Assembly: GCF_900187135.1 (NCBI RefSeq)
Contig: NZ_LT906443.1
Coordinates: 310,001-374,000, forward strand
Origin: Corynebacterium ulcerans
GTDB taxonomy: Bacteria > Actinomycetota > Actinomycetes > Mycobacteriales > Mycobacteriaceae
DNA: 64,000 nucleotides
Direction of reading: 5' to 3'
Part shown: positions 1 through 9,509 of the stretch, piece by piece
Layout: each line of letters opens with the position of its first letter
Position numbering within the stretch: position 1 is the first letter of the stretch
The notes under the pieces: model-generated
The model's database searches: none
What the model was told of the DNA's origin: nothing
Seen by the model: only the letters and a program-made list of their open reading frames with translations
Translations under genes and position numbers: made by a program

Positions 1-2
1 TT

Positions 3-671
3 CGTGGACGTGTGGCCAAACACCTGGTGCACGTGGTTACTCCCCTGCTGCTTCCGGATACTCCAATCGTCGCATGGTGGCCTACCTCCGCACCGATAAA
101 TCCCAGCGAGGACCCGATCGGAAAAATTGCGCAACGCAGGATCACCGACGCGCATTATGACCCACCGGTGGACGCTCTCTACAACCGACGCAACCACTAT
201 GCTCCAGGTGATTCGGATGTATCCTGGGCTCGCTTGACCCCGTGGCGCGGAGTTCTAGCATCGACGCTAGACCAGCCTCCTCATGAGCCAATCCAAAGTA
301 TCCGCCTCTATGGTGAATCTGATTGCCCTAGCGTCGATCTTGCCGCAGGGTGGCTTTCGGAACGCCTTGGTGTTTCGGTTCAGCGATTCAATACTGAAGG
401 TGAATCTGTTCCCTTTGATGCTGATGGTTTCTCGGAGATCCCAATTCGTAGGATCGAACTTGAACGCCCATCTGGCACTGTGATTGTGGAAGCTCTTGAA
501 GACGAGCAAACACTTTCTGTTACGGTCCCGGGACGCGAGGCAGCCCTTGTCGCTATTAACCGACGCAGTCAGGCAGATTGCCTCGCAGAAGAGCTAAGAC
601 ACCTCGACCCCGACGCAGCGTATGCGCGAGCGCTTCGCGGTCTCAGTAGAATCAGCTACCCCACCATCTAA
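3..671 (+). CDS. opcA: OpcA, glucose-6-phosphate dehydrogenase assembly protein (5' partial)
   Basis: C-terminal 222 codons of an open frame that enters from the left edge; the GTG at 12 is an internal codon, not the start. OpcA is needed for assembly and redox response of glucose-6-phosphate dehydrogenase (Zwf), the entry step of the oxidative pentose phosphate pathway in the cytoplasm. Recognisable stretches are TPLLLPDTPIVAWWP near the visible N-terminus and the ARLTPWRG segment, both typical of actinobacterial OpcA. It is followed after 18 bases by pgl in the same direction, as in the tkt-tal-zwf-opcA-pgl cluster of C. glutamicum, so zwf probably lies just upstream of the window. Family call firm; the N-terminal part is not visible. 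Confidence 0.93.
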   Translation, partial: RGRVAKHLVHVVTPLLLPDTPIVAWWPTSAPINPSEDPIGKIAQRRITDAHYDPPVDALYNRRNHYAPGDSDVSWARLTPWRGVLASTLDQPPHEPIQSIRLYGESDCPSVDLAAGWLSERLGVSVQRFNTEGESVPFDADGFSEIPIRRIELERPSGTVIVEALEDEQTLSVTVPGREAALVAINRRSQADCLAEELRHLDPDAAYARALRGLSRISYPTI

Positions 672-689
672 CCTCAAAAAAGGGACTTC

Positions 690-1400
690 ATGGTTACTGT
701 TTGTCCAGTATCTGACCTCGACGCCATCGCCTCAGCAGCAGCTGAAAAAATTGTAGGCTTGTGCCAATCCGCTGCGAAAGATGGCGGTGTTACCGGCGAT
801 GGCACGGTGCGCATCGTTCTTACTGGTGGCGGTGCAGGTATCCGAATGCTAGAAAAGCTTGTCGACGCCCCCATCAACTGGTCACGCGTTCATCTCTTTT
901 TTGGAGATGAGCGTAATGTGCCAGTCACGGACCCTGAGTCCAACGAGGGCCAGGCACGTCAAGCACTACTGAATCATATCGATATCCCTGAAGAAAACAT
1001 CCATGGGTATCGGTTGGGAGAGCTTACGCTCTCTGATGCTGTAGAAGAATACACACAGGTACTTCACAACTACGCGCCTCAAGGGTTTGATCTCCATCTG
1101 CTTGGTATGGGAGGCGAAGGGCATATCAACTCGATATTCCCCCATACTGAAGCTGCCGTTGAAGAAACTCGCTTGGTCATTCCGGTAACCGACTCTCCCA
1201 AGCCTCCAGCGGAAAGAGCAACTCTTACGTTCCCAGCAATCGCCCGCTCGCAACGTGTTTGGCTACTTGTTGCAGGAGCTGAAAAGGCCGAGGCTGCTCA
1301 TCATGTGGCCGCTGGAGCGAATCCGCTTGATTGGCCGGCCGCAGGCGCACGCGGCATACAAGAGACCCTACTCATTGTTGCTCAGGATGCTGCCCCTTAA
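690..1400 (+). CDS. pgl: 6-phosphogluconolactonase
   Basis: Hydrolyses 6-phosphogluconolactone to 6-phosphogluconate, second step of the oxidative pentose phosphate pathway. The 236-residue length is normal for DevB/Pgl. The family pattern is visible: VLTGGGAGIRMLEKL near residues 47-61, HLFFGDERNVP near 72-82, and the LLGMGGEGHINSIFP segment around 140-154. The ATG at 690 has a good ribosome binding site (AAAGGG five bases upstream). It directly follows opcA and ends before a two-way terminator shared with secG, so it is the last gene of the pentose phosphate operon. Confidence 0.95.
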   Translation: MVTVCPVSDLDAIASAAAEKIVGLCQSAAKDGGVTGDGTVRIVLTGGGAGIRMLEKLVDAPINWSRVHLFFGDERNVPVTDPESNEGQARQALLNHIDIPEENIHGYRLGELTLSDAVEEYTQVLHNYAPQGFDLHLLGMGGEGHINSIFPHTEAAVEETRLVIPVTDSPKPPAERATLTFPAIARSQRVWLLVAGAEKAEAAHHVAAGANPLDWPAAGARGIQETLLIVAQDAAP

Positions 1401-1416
1401 GCAACATTGAAAAGAC

Positions 1417-1448
1417 AAAAGCGTCGGTAGATGATTACCGACGCTTTT
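1417..1448. terminator. Bidirectional terminator between pgl and secG
   Basis: Perfect 13-base inverted repeat AAAAGCGTCGGTA / TACCGACGCTTTT with a 6-base loop, giving a T-run on both strands. It lies between the convergent 3' ends of pgl (+) and secG (-) and can serve both. Confidence 0.93.
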
Positions 1449-1464
1449 TCGTGCTATCTCACTA

Positions 1465-1701
1465 TTAGCGAGCGTAAGCCTGAATCAGATTTAAAGCTAC
1501 GATGCAGGCGATCCAGATGATGCCCATGAAAATAGTGACTCGGTCAAGGTTCTTTTCCACCACAGTGGAACCAGACAGGTTCGACTGAACGCCGCCACCG
1601 AAGAGGCTCGAAAGTCCGCCGCCCTTGCCCTTATGTAGCAGCACGAACACGGTCATCAGCACGCAAGAGATGACCAAAATGATCTGAAGTGCAAGTGCCA
1701 T
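1465..1701 (-). CDS. secG: Preprotein translocase subunit SecG
   Basis: Small integral membrane subunit of the SecYEG channel. The 78 residues hold two hydrophobic segments (about 2-20 and 55-75) joined by a loop carrying LLHKGKGGGLSSLFGGG, the classic SecG glycine-rich signature. ATG at 1701, preceded by AAGGAAATTC. It lies downstream of ppc, a linkage seen in C. glutamicum (ppc-secG), and has its own promoter-like sequence in the spacer. Confidence 0.95.
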   Translation of the reverse strand: MALALQIILVISCVLMTVFVLLHKGKGGGLSSLFGGGVQSNLSGSTVVEKNLDRVTIFMGIIWIACIVALNLIQAYAR

Positions 1702-1763
1702 GAATTTCCTTAATTGTTAACAAAAGTACTTTTATCAGAACTAGAGTTCCTTTTCTCGAGGCA

Positions 1764-1792
1764 ACTATACACCACCCAAGTCCAGGAACTCA
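1764..1792 (-). promoter_or_regulatory. Candidate secG promoter
   Basis: In the ppc-secG spacer, minus strand: TGAGTT (1787-1792) and TATAGT (1764-1769) separated by 17 bases. The -10 is good, the -35 weak. Inference from sequence only. Confidence 0.35.
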
Positions 1793-1809
1793 CTTTCAAC
1801 CGCTAAGAA

Positions 1810-4629
1810 CTAGCCAGAATTTCGCAGCGCGGTAGCCAAGCCGTTCATAGCTAGGCGAATGCCATGCACCACCTTCGGATCAGTATCACCTTCGCGATAC
1901 CTACGTAGCATTTCGAGTTGCAGTGTATTAAGCGGCAACAGATACGGGTAACGCGAGCGAACTGACCGTGCAAGCATCGGGTTGTCGTCGAGAAGCCCCG
2001 AGAAGCCGGTGATCTTGAGGAACATCGTCTTAGTGAGATCGAATTCGGCAGAAATATCAGCAAATATTCTGTTTGCAGCTTCCTGATCTGCTACCAATCC
2101 CGAATAGAGCTTCGCAAGTTGCATCTCAGCTTTGCTCATCACCTGCGCCATATTAGACAGCACAGAAGAAAAGAACGGCCAAGAATCATTAAGCTTCTGC
2201 AAAATAGCAAGGCGCTCATCTGCTGAGAGTTCCGCTGTGCGCACACAGCCTTTTTCTACCCATTCATGCAAAGCGCTGCCTACTCCATACCAGCCGGGCA
2301 GCATAACACGGGACTGGGACCAACTGAGCACCCATGGAATTGCGCGTAAATCGTCGATACTTTGGGTTTGTTTTCGCGACGAAGGACGCGAGCCGATGTT
2401 AAGGTCGCCTATCTCTTCCAAAGGTGTGGAGGATGTGAAGTACTCAATAAATCCAGGGTCTTCATGCGCAAGCCTCGAATACTTTCGCTGACTCAAGCGT
2501 GAGATTTCACCCATAATCTCATACGCCTCAGGATATTGCTCTTCTACCTGATCGATTGTAAGCAGCGACGCCTCCAGCGTGGCTGAGGCCAAGGCTTCTA
2601 GGTTACGACGAGCCGCACCCACAGAACCATATTTTGCTGAGATGATCTCACCTTGTTCTGTAACACGTACACTGCCTTGCACAGCACCATGTGGCTGAGC
2701 AAGGATAGCGTCATAAGAGGGGCCGCCGCCGCGTCCTACGGTTCCACCGCGGCCATGGAAAAGCCTCAGCGCTACACCATGTTGTTTACACATGCTTACT
2801 AAATCAGTTTCGGCAGCATACAGAGCCCAGTTTGCGGCGAGATAGCCACCATCTTTATTGGAATCGGAATAGCCAAGCATGACCTCTTGAAGATTATTTC
2901 GTTGCTCCACATAACTGCGATACAACGGTATCCGCCATAGATCTTGGAGAATCTTGGCACCATTTTGCAGATCATCGATCGTTTCAAAAAGCGGTATGAC
3001 GTCAATGTGTCCGGTAAGTTGTCCTTCCTGAATGCGGATTAATCCGAATTCTTTCAGGAGGACCATCGGTTCGAGGATATCGCTCGCAGATTCTGCCATC
3101 GAGATAATCGAATGTGGGATCATCATTGCACCAAAAGCATCTACTGCACGCTTTGCCTCAGCAATAATGTCGAGCTCACGCTGGGTTACCTCACTATATG
3201 ACGCACCATCGCGCGGTATAAGGGGTCTCGGTGACGATAGCTCAGCAGTTAAAACGCGAATCTTTTCGTTCTCGTCCAATTCGCGATAGTGCTTGGTTAC
3301 GTGGGCTTGCTCAAAGAGCTCGGTAAGCACATCCTCATAGCTCTCAGAATTTTGGCGCAAATCCATCGAATAGAGATGGAAACCAAAGCTTGATACCGCT
3401 GTCCTGATGCGCAACAAGCGATCATCTGCGATGAGTTCATCATGCGTTCTCCGCAAGGAAGCATCAATGATATCCAAATCTGCTGCAAGCTCATCTGGAT
3501 CAGAATAAGCATCATGACGGGCATACCACGAGCCTTCTACCGCTTCTGTACCAATCCGAGAAGCTAACGTAGCAAGTACTCTACCGCGCACACCGTGGAC
3601 GGCACGGCGATAAGGCTCGTCGACCCGCGATGGGACGTCGTTATGTCCTAAATCAGCAAGCACGCGCAGAGTCGGGCTCACATCAGTCAACCTATCCGAC
3701 AGCGATAACTCATGTTCAAGTTGATGCAGTTCGCGTGCATAAAACTTTAATACAGTCTCGGCTGCTCGTGTCGTCGCATAGTGCAGAGTTTCCGCAGTGA
3801 CATACGGGTTACCGTCATGATCGCCACCGATCCAGCTTCCAGGTTTAATGAATAGCGACCGCAAAGCATCTTCAGAGCTAACACCATATTCTCGCTGGAT
3901 ATGATCAGCCACTTGCTTGTTGATCTCAGGGATCGCAGTAAGCAAGGAGAGCTTATAGTATCGCAATCCAACTTCTACCTCGTCCTCAATCCTAGGGCGG
4001 GCCACCCGGATAAGCGCGGTCTGCCAGATGAGAGTCAGCCACCGGCGAATCCGACGAGTATTCTCTTCAAGACGCGTAACCGTCAGCGCATTCGGATCTG
4101 CGCTCAGAATCGCATGACGTTCTTTGAGCAAAGTAGTCATATGCTCTTGCGCATCAAAAATCGTACGTCTACGGGTTTCCGTAGGGTGAGCGGTAAGCAC
4201 CGGGGCAACTTGAAAGTTACCGAGTAAAACGGACACGTCTTCGCTCGTTACTCCAGCCTTAGCAAGCTTTTTCCAGGTCGCACCCAAAGTTGAATCTGGG
4301 TCTTCTTCACCGGTTTCTTGTCGCCGGAGTCTACCCAGTTCATCGTGCAAGTCCTCCACCATGTTTGCTAGCAACGCAAAATGGCTAAACGCTCTAATAA
4401 TCGATATCGCATCTGCTGCTGAAATATCTTTGAGCAGTGATACTAAGTCTTCAACCTGTGCCTCTTTGCGCGAGATTTTAAAAGCCAGCTGTCGCGCTGC
4501 TTCGACTCGGTCAAAGGCTGCCGTTCCCTCTTGTTCTTTGATCACCTCCCCCAAAAGTGCACCTAGAAAGCGTATATCCTCAACAAGCTGTTCGGATAGT
4601 GGACCTGCAGACGTAGCTTTTACAGGCAT
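1810..4629 (-). CDS. ppc: Phosphoenolpyruvate carboxylase
   Basis: Carboxylates phosphoenolpyruvate with bicarbonate to oxaloacetate, the main anaplerotic reaction in corynebacteria. 939 residues from the ATG at 4629, slightly longer than the 919-residue C. glutamicum enzyme. Catalytic motifs are intact: VLTAHPTETRRRT (about residue 145), GGDHDGNPYVT, MLGYSDSNKDGGY, LFHGRGGTVGRGGGPS, and the invariant C-terminus RNSG. I prefer 4629 over the in-frame GTG at 4647 because GAGGAG lies ten bases before the ATG and actually overlaps that GTG. It is the last gene of the gapA-pgk-tpiA-ppc series; a hairpin separates it from tpiA. Confidence 0.97.
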   Translation of the reverse strand: MPVKATSAGPLSEQLVEDIRFLGALLGEVIKEQEGTAAFDRVEAARQLAFKISRKEAQVEDLVSLLKDISAADAISIIRAFSHFALLANMVEDLHDELGRLRRQETGEEDPDSTLGATWKKLAKAGVTSEDVSVLLGNFQVAPVLTAHPTETRRRTIFDAQEHMTTLLKERHAILSADPNALTVTRLEENTRRIRRWLTLIWQTALIRVARPRIEDEVEVGLRYYKLSLLTAIPEINKQVADHIQREYGVSSEDALRSLFIKPGSWIGGDHDGNPYVTAETLHYATTRAAETVLKFYARELHQLEHELSLSDRLTDVSPTLRVLADLGHNDVPSRVDEPYRRAVHGVRGRVLATLASRIGTEAVEGSWYARHDAYSDPDELAADLDIIDASLRRTHDELIADDRLLRIRTAVSSFGFHLYSMDLRQNSESYEDVLTELFEQAHVTKHYRELDENEKIRVLTAELSSPRPLIPRDGASYSEVTQRELDIIAEAKRAVDAFGAMMIPHSIISMAESASDILEPMVLLKEFGLIRIQEGQLTGHIDVIPLFETIDDLQNGAKILQDLWRIPLYRSYVEQRNNLQEVMLGYSDSNKDGGYLAANWALYAAETDLVSMCKQHGVALRLFHGRGGTVGRGGGPSYDAILAQPHGAVQGSVRVTEQGEIISAKYGSVGAARRNLEALASATLEASLLTIDQVEEQYPEAYEIMGEISRLSQRKYSRLAHEDPGFIEYFTSSTPLEEIGDLNIGSRPSSRKQTQSIDDLRAIPWVLSWSQSRVMLPGWYGVGSALHEWVEKGCVRTAELSADERLAILQKLNDSWPFFSSVLSNMAQVMSKAEMQLAKLYSGLVADQEAANRIFADISAEFDLTKTMFLKITGFSGLLDDNPMLARSVRSRYPYLLPLNTLQLEMLRRYREGDTDPKVVHGIRLAMNGLATALRNSG

Positions 4630-4660
4630 GAAGCTTAAGCTCCTCACGTTATACAGTGCA

Positions 4661-4698
4661 AAAGCACCGCCACTTCATCATGACGGTGCTTTCTTTTA
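4661..4698 (-). terminator. Hairpin terminator/attenuator between tpiA and ppc
   Basis: Inverted repeat AAAGCACCG / CGGTGCTTT (4661-4669 and 4684-4692) with a 14-base loop. On the minus strand the stem ends in TTTT just before the ppc ribosome binding site. It could end part of the gapA-pgk-tpiA transcripts and set ppc level. Function inferred. Confidence 0.7.
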
Positions 4699-4745
4699 GA
4701 AGGTGAGCGATAAAGGCTCACTGCTTATTTTTAAAGGTCGCTTTT

Positions 4746-5525
4746 CTAAAGACCAGTCGCTGCGTTAGCAGCAAGTTTGGCAAATGCCTCACCGTCGAGA
4801 GAAGCGCCACCAACAAGACCACCGTCTACGTCGGGCTGTCCGACTATTTCTGCGACCGTTTCTTCCTTTACAGAGCCACCGTAAAGAATACGAACGCCTT
4901 CAGCGATTTCCTCATTTGCAAGTTCTTTAACTAAACCACGGATCGCTTTACATACTTCTTGAGCATCAGCCGCAGAAGCGACCTTGCCAGTGCCAATTGC
5001 CCACACCGGCTCATAAGCAATAACGGTCTTAGCTAGTTCGGCTTCGGTCAGACCAGCAAGCGATTCACGGGTTTGCTCGACGACAAAATCTACGTGAGTG
5101 CCAGCTTCCCGGATCTCCAAAGGCTCACCGACGCAAACGATCGGGCTTATGCCTTTGCCCAGCGCTGCTTTAGCCTTCGCAGCAACAAGTTTCGAGGACT
5201 CGCCATGGTATTCACGACGCTCCGAGTGTCCAACGACAACCCATGTGCAACCGAGCTTTGCAAGCATATCTGCAGAGATTTCGCCGGTATAAGCACCTGA
5301 TTCATGCTCTGATACGTCTTGGGCACCGTAGGTGATCTGAAGCTTATCGCCATCAACTACAGTCTGAACAGACCGCAGATCCGTAAAAGGTACGGTAACT
5401 GCAACATCGACCTTCTCGTAGTACTCCTTAGGAAGTGCAAAGGCTAGCTTCTGAACTGTTGCCACAGCTTTCAAGTGGTCTAAGTTCATCTTCCAGTTAC
5501 CAGCGATGAGCGGCGTACGTTCCAT
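4746..5525 (-). CDS. tpiA: Triosephosphate isomerase
   Basis: Interconverts dihydroxyacetone phosphate and glyceraldehyde 3-phosphate in glycolysis. 259 residues, normal for the family. The TIM-barrel active-site residues are all in place: Lys12 in GNWKMN, His100 in VVGHSERR, Glu172 in [12 protein letters not shown], and the phosphate-binding GGSV and GGLVGGASL near the C-terminus. ATG at 5525 is preceded by AGAAAGGAACCTTTCGA. It lies between pgk and ppc with hairpins on both sides. Confidence 0.98.
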   Translation of the reverse strand: MERTPLIAGNWKMNLDHLKAVATVQKLAFALPKEYYEKVDVAVTVPFTDLRSVQTVVDGDKLQITYGAQDVSEHESGAYTGEISADMLAKLGCTWVVVGHSERREYHGESSKLVAAKAKAALGKGISPIVCVGEPLEIREAGTHVDFVVEQTRESLAGLTEAELAKTVIAYEPVWAIGTGKVASAADAQEVCKAIRGLVKELANEEIAEGVRILYGGSVKEETVAEIVGQPDVDGGLVGGASLDGEAFAKLAANAATGL

Positions 5526-5576
5526 TCGAAAGGTTCCTTTCTATTACAAAATCAGTGTTGACCCGCTAGAAAACTA

Positions 5577-5614
5577 GTGGTGCAGGCTATGGACTTTTAT
5601 TTGAGCTGCACCAC
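5577..5614 (-). terminator. Intercistronic hairpin between pgk and tpiA
   Basis: Perfect 9-base inverted repeat GTGGTGCAG / CTGCACCAC (5577-5585, 5606-5614) with a 20-base loop. On the minus strand the stem is followed by TAGTTTTC, a weak U-tract. It may be a partial terminator or a stabilising 3' end for gapA-pgk mRNA. Confidence 0.55.
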
Positions 5615-5638
5615 ATCAAGCGTTAAAAAGATGTAAAA

Positions 5639-6853
5639 CTAGCTTTCCAAGACTGCAACGCCAGGTAATTCTTTGCCTTCCAGGAATTCCAAAGATGCTC
5701 CGCCACCAGTAGAAATATGGCTGAAGCCGTCCTCGTCGAGTCCCAATAGGCGCACTGCAGCAGCAGAGTCACCGCCGCCTACAACAGAGAATGCACCGTG
5801 CGTGGTCGCTTCAATGATGGATTCCGCAACGCCTTGAGTTCCTTCGGCGAATGCAGGGAACTCAAAGACGCCCATTGGGCCATTCCAGAAGATGGTCTTA
5901 GCTGTAGACAAAACCTCTGCATAGCGCTTTACAGTTTCCGGCCCTACATCAAGTGACTGCCAGCCCTCTGGGATTCCGTCGAGAGCCACCACGGTTTTCT
6001 CTGCATCTGCTGCAAAGGTGTCTGCTGCGATGAGGTCCACTGGAAGAACGAGCTTCTCTCCGTACTCTTCCAGCAAACGCTGACAATTCTCGATCTGGTC
6101 TTCCTGCAAAAGCGACTTCTGCACATTGATGCCCTGCGCAGCGAGGAACGTGTAGCACATTCCGCCACCGATGATGAGTTTGTCTGCCTTAGCGGCGAGA
6201 GCTTCAATAACGCCAAGCTTGTCGGAGACCTTGGCGCCACCAAGTACCACAACGTAAGGACGTTCTGGGGACTCCACTGCCTTCTGCAAAACAGTGATTT
6301 CTTTCTCTACCAGCGTGCCGGCGTAATGAGGAAGACGCTTGGCCACATCGTAGACTGATGCCTGTGCTCGGTGAACCACGCCGAATCCGTCCGACACAAA
6401 TGCACCGTTTTCTGCTGCTAGCGCAACAAGCTGATCTGCAAATTCCCCGCGCTCAGCCTCGTCTTTAGATGTTTCCCGAGGATCAAAACGAACGTTTTCC
6501 AGCAGGAGCACGTCGCCGTCATTAAGACCATTAGCGCGCTCATGGGCGTCTTCACCAACAACGTCAGCAGCCAAGGCCACATACTGTCCCAATGCTTCTG
6601 ATAGGGCCTCTGCAACCGGAGCAAGGGAGAATTTCTCATTCACTTCGCCTTTGGGACGTCCGAGGTGCGCCATCAGGATCACGCGAGCGCCGCCATCGAT
6701 CAACGTCTTGATGGTAGGCAGTGATGCAGTAATGCGACCGGCATCCGTGATCTCTCGTGCGTCGTTAAGCGGAACGTTGAAATCCGAGCGTACAAGAACA
6801 TGCCGTCCTTCCACGCCTTCAGCTATCAGGTCTTTCAAGGTCTTTACAGTCAT
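5639..6853 (-). CDS. pgk: Phosphoglycerate kinase
   Basis: Transfers the phosphoryl group of 1,3-bisphosphoglycerate to ADP. 404 residues from ATG at 6853 (N-terminus [13 protein letters not shown]), the usual Pgk length; an in-frame start at 6910 would add 19 residues without homology. Motifs: VRSDFNVPL at 21-29 (substrate-binding Arg22, Asp24, Asn26), [10 protein letters not shown], and the C-terminal nucleotide-binding GGGDSAAAV and [18 protein letters not shown] precedes the ATG. Second gene of the gapA operon. Confidence 0.97.
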   Translation of the reverse strand: MTVKTLKDLIAEGVEGRHVLVRSDFNVPLNDAREITDAGRITASLPTIKTLIDGGARVILMAHLGRPKGEVNEKFSLAPVAEALSEALGQYVALAADVVGEDAHERANGLNDGDVLLLENVRFDPRETSKDEAERGEFADQLVALAAENGAFVSDGFGVVHRAQASVYDVAKRLPHYAGTLVEKEITVLQKAVESPERPYVVVLGGAKVSDKLGVIEALAAKADKLIIGGGMCYTFLAAQGINVQKSLLQEDQIENCQRLLEEYGEKLVLPVDLIAADTFAADAEKTVVALDGIPEGWQSLDVGPETVKRYAEVLSTAKTIFWNGPMGVFEFPAFAEGTQGVAESIIEATTHGAFSVVGGGDSAAAVRLLGLDEDGFSHISTGGGASLEFLEGKELPGVAVLES

Positions 6854-6944
6854 TGCTTCTTCCGTTTCGTCGTTTGTGCTGCGGTGCTGCGTTTGAATGA
6901 ACAGCCCCATATAGGCACGCTACCAAAGCATGATGCTCCCAAAA

Positions 6945-6981
6945 TAGCCCGGGGTGCACCACGGAGGCACACCCCGGGCTA
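6945..6981 (-). terminator. Strong intercistronic hairpin between gapA and pgk
   Basis: Perfect 12-base GC-rich inverted repeat TAGCCCGGGGTG / CACCCCGGGCTA (6945-6956, 6970-6981), loop 13. On the minus strand it is followed by TTTTGGG. Position just after the gapA stop suggests partial termination or 3'-end protection that favours gapA over the downstream genes. Confidence 0.75.
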
Positions 6982-7019
6982 CAGGGTTAAATGAGCCAAG
7001 TTGACTCTATATCGAAAGC

Positions 7020-8036
<1,017 letters not shown>

Positions 8037-8080
8037 TCACAATAGAGTGATCGTGTTTGGAAGAAGAGCCATGTGTTCTT

Positions 8081-8098
8081 TTCCGAATATGTCCGAAA
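8081..8098. repeat. Short direct repeat in the gapA leader
   Basis: TCCGAA occurs twice exactly ten bases apart (8082-8087 and 8092-8097), between the candidate gapA promoter and the start codon. One helical turn apart, so both would face the same side of DNA. A possible operator; function unknown. Confidence 0.35.
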
Positions 8099-8135
8099 AT
8101 TTCCACTTTCATGCCCGTTACAACCTCGATTTCAT

Positions 8136-8164
8136 AGTGTACCGACACAATCGGAAACTTGCAG
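8136..8164 (-). promoter_or_regulatory. Candidate gapA promoter
   Basis: Minus strand: CTGCAA (8159-8164) and TACACT (8136-8141) separated by 17 bases; good -10, poor -35, as expected for a promoter needing an activator. It would give a leader of about 105 bases to the GTG at 8024. Confidence 0.4.
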
Positions 8165-8198
8165 ATGTTTTCTCTCACCTCGACCACTATTTTTAGCA

Positions 8199-8222
8199 AC
8201 CCCACCCCACCTTTACAGGGGG
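8199..8222. promoter_or_regulatory. C/G-run pair upstream of gapA, RamA-like
   Basis: ACCCCACCCC (8199-8208) and AGGGGG (8217-8222) face each other about 35 bases upstream of the candidate -35. Runs of four to six C or G flanked by A/T are the described recognition pattern of the corynebacterial LuxR-type activator RamA, which acts on gapA in C. glutamicum. Assignment here is inference. Confidence 0.4.
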
Positions 8223-8288
8223 CAATATGGGACGAAATGTTGTTTCTGTTGCGGTCTTGCCCGTTTACATCCATACAGAGCTGGGAGA

Positions 8289-8311
8289 ATACCCCCTAAC
8301 CGGAGGGGTAT
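8289..8311. promoter_or_regulatory. Inverted repeat ATACCCC/GGGGTAT upstream of gapA
   Basis: Seven-base inverted repeat with a 9-base spacer (8289-8295 and 8305-8311), again built on C/G runs. Candidate second activator site in the gapA control region; no U-tract, so not a terminator. Confidence 0.4.
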
Positions 8312-8358
8312 AGCCCACAAACATTTACCTCAGTTTGTTGAGACAGGAAAGAAGAAAA

Positions 8359-8390
8359 CTCCCCAATGTAATACTAGTCACATTGGGAAG
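8359..8390 (-). terminator. Terminator after whiA
   Basis: Minus-strand stem of 11 pairs (CTTCCCAATGT with ACATTGGGGAG, one G-T pair), loop of ten, followed by TTTTCTTC. It separates the whiA operon from gapA. Confidence 0.8.
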
Positions 8391-8408
8391 TTGTAGTGCT
8401 TAACCGCG

Positions 8409-9398
8409 CTAAACCTCATCAAGAAGATCGTCTGTAACCGCTACCGAAGTATCCGGCATACCAAGTTCTTCCGCACGCTTATCAGCCATAGAGAGCAATC
8501 GGCGTATGCGGCCAGCGACCGCATCTTTGGTCATCTGAGGGTCTGCTAATCGGCCAAGCTCCTCTAGTGAAGCTTGACGATGCTGCACCCTCAGTTGCCC
8601 GGCCTGCGCAAGATGATCAGGAACATCATCCCCGAGAATCGCCATGGCACGCTCCACACGAGCAGCAGCAGCGACAGCAGCCCGCGCAGAACGTCGCAGA
8701 TTCGCATCATCAAAATTAGCCAGCCGGTTTCCCACGGGGCGGGACTCCCTACGTTGCCGCTTTTGATCCCACAAGAGCCTCGTAGCATGTGCGCCCATGC
8801 GTGATAACAGAGCACCTACGGCGTCTCCGTCACGAATCACTACTTTCTCCACGCCGCGAGTCTCTTTGGTTTTTGCAGATAAACCAAGCCGACGCGCACA
8901 CCCCACCAATGCCAAAGAGGCCTCCTGGCAGGGACAGGCAACTTCCAAACCGGAAGTTCTACCGGGATCGGATAGGCTTCCAGCCGCCAGGAAGGCGCCT
9001 CGCCATGCGGCTTCTGAGTCGGCAATAGATCCTGCAATAATGTGCGGAGGAAGACCTCGAACCTGATGCCCACTTCGGGTAACTAACCCCACTCTACGAA
9101 TGAGATTATCAGCGTTGTCTGCTACCCGAATGACCTGCCGCGGTGCCTTCCTACTGCTATTCACAGGACCCAAATCGAGTACCTGTGATTCCACACCAAA
9201 TAGGTCTTTGATCTCAGCAGCAATCCTTTGGGCCAGCGCCTCCTCGCCTACCTCAATATCCACAACGACTCGTCCAGCCACAGCGTCGATAGCACCCGCA
9301 AAGCGGATCACGGCTGCCAGCTCAGCAATACGAGCTGATTGCCGAGGCACCGATACTTTGATGAGTTCTTCTTTAGCCTGGTCCGAAAGGTTGGGCAC
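8409..9398 (-). CDS. whiA: WhiA, DNA-binding regulator of division genes
   Basis: WhiA family (DUF199): an N-terminal domain related to LAGLIDADG homing endonucleases without nuclease function, and a C-terminal helix-turn-helix. Seen here: [20 protein letters not shown] and [20 protein letters not shown] in the N-terminal domain, [19 protein letters not shown], and the C-terminal HTH around [17 protein letters not shown]. 329 residues, normal. GTG start at 9398 with GGAG five bases before. In Streptomyces it activates sporulation septation genes; in corynebacteria WcsA/WhiA is linked to growth and division. It follows yvcK and rapZ, the conserved rapZ-yvcK-whiA trio. Confidence 0.96.
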   Translation of the reverse strand: MPNLSDQAKEELIKVSVPRQSARIAELAAVIRFAGAIDAVAGRVVVDIEVGEEALAQRIAAEIKDLFGVESQVLDLGPVNSSRKAPRQVIRVADNADNLIRRVGLVTRSGHQVRGLPPHIIAGSIADSEAAWRGAFLAAGSLSDPGRTSGLEVACPCQEASLALVGCARRLGLSAKTKETRGVEKVVIRDGDAVGALLSRMGAHATRLLWDQKRQRRESRPVGNRLANFDDANLRRSARAAVAAAARVERAMAILGDDVPDHLAQAGQLRVQHRQASLEELGRLADPQMTKDAVAGRIRRLLSMADKRAEELGMPDTSVAVTDDLLDEV

Positions 9399-9509
9399 GG
9401 ATTCTCCATCCTTGTGAGTGAGTCAAATCTTGTTTACAAAAGCAGCTAAGGAAACAAAGTGCTAGCTTAGCCTGTTTCTATCAAGCATTAGATTACGGGT
9501 GCACTATGC

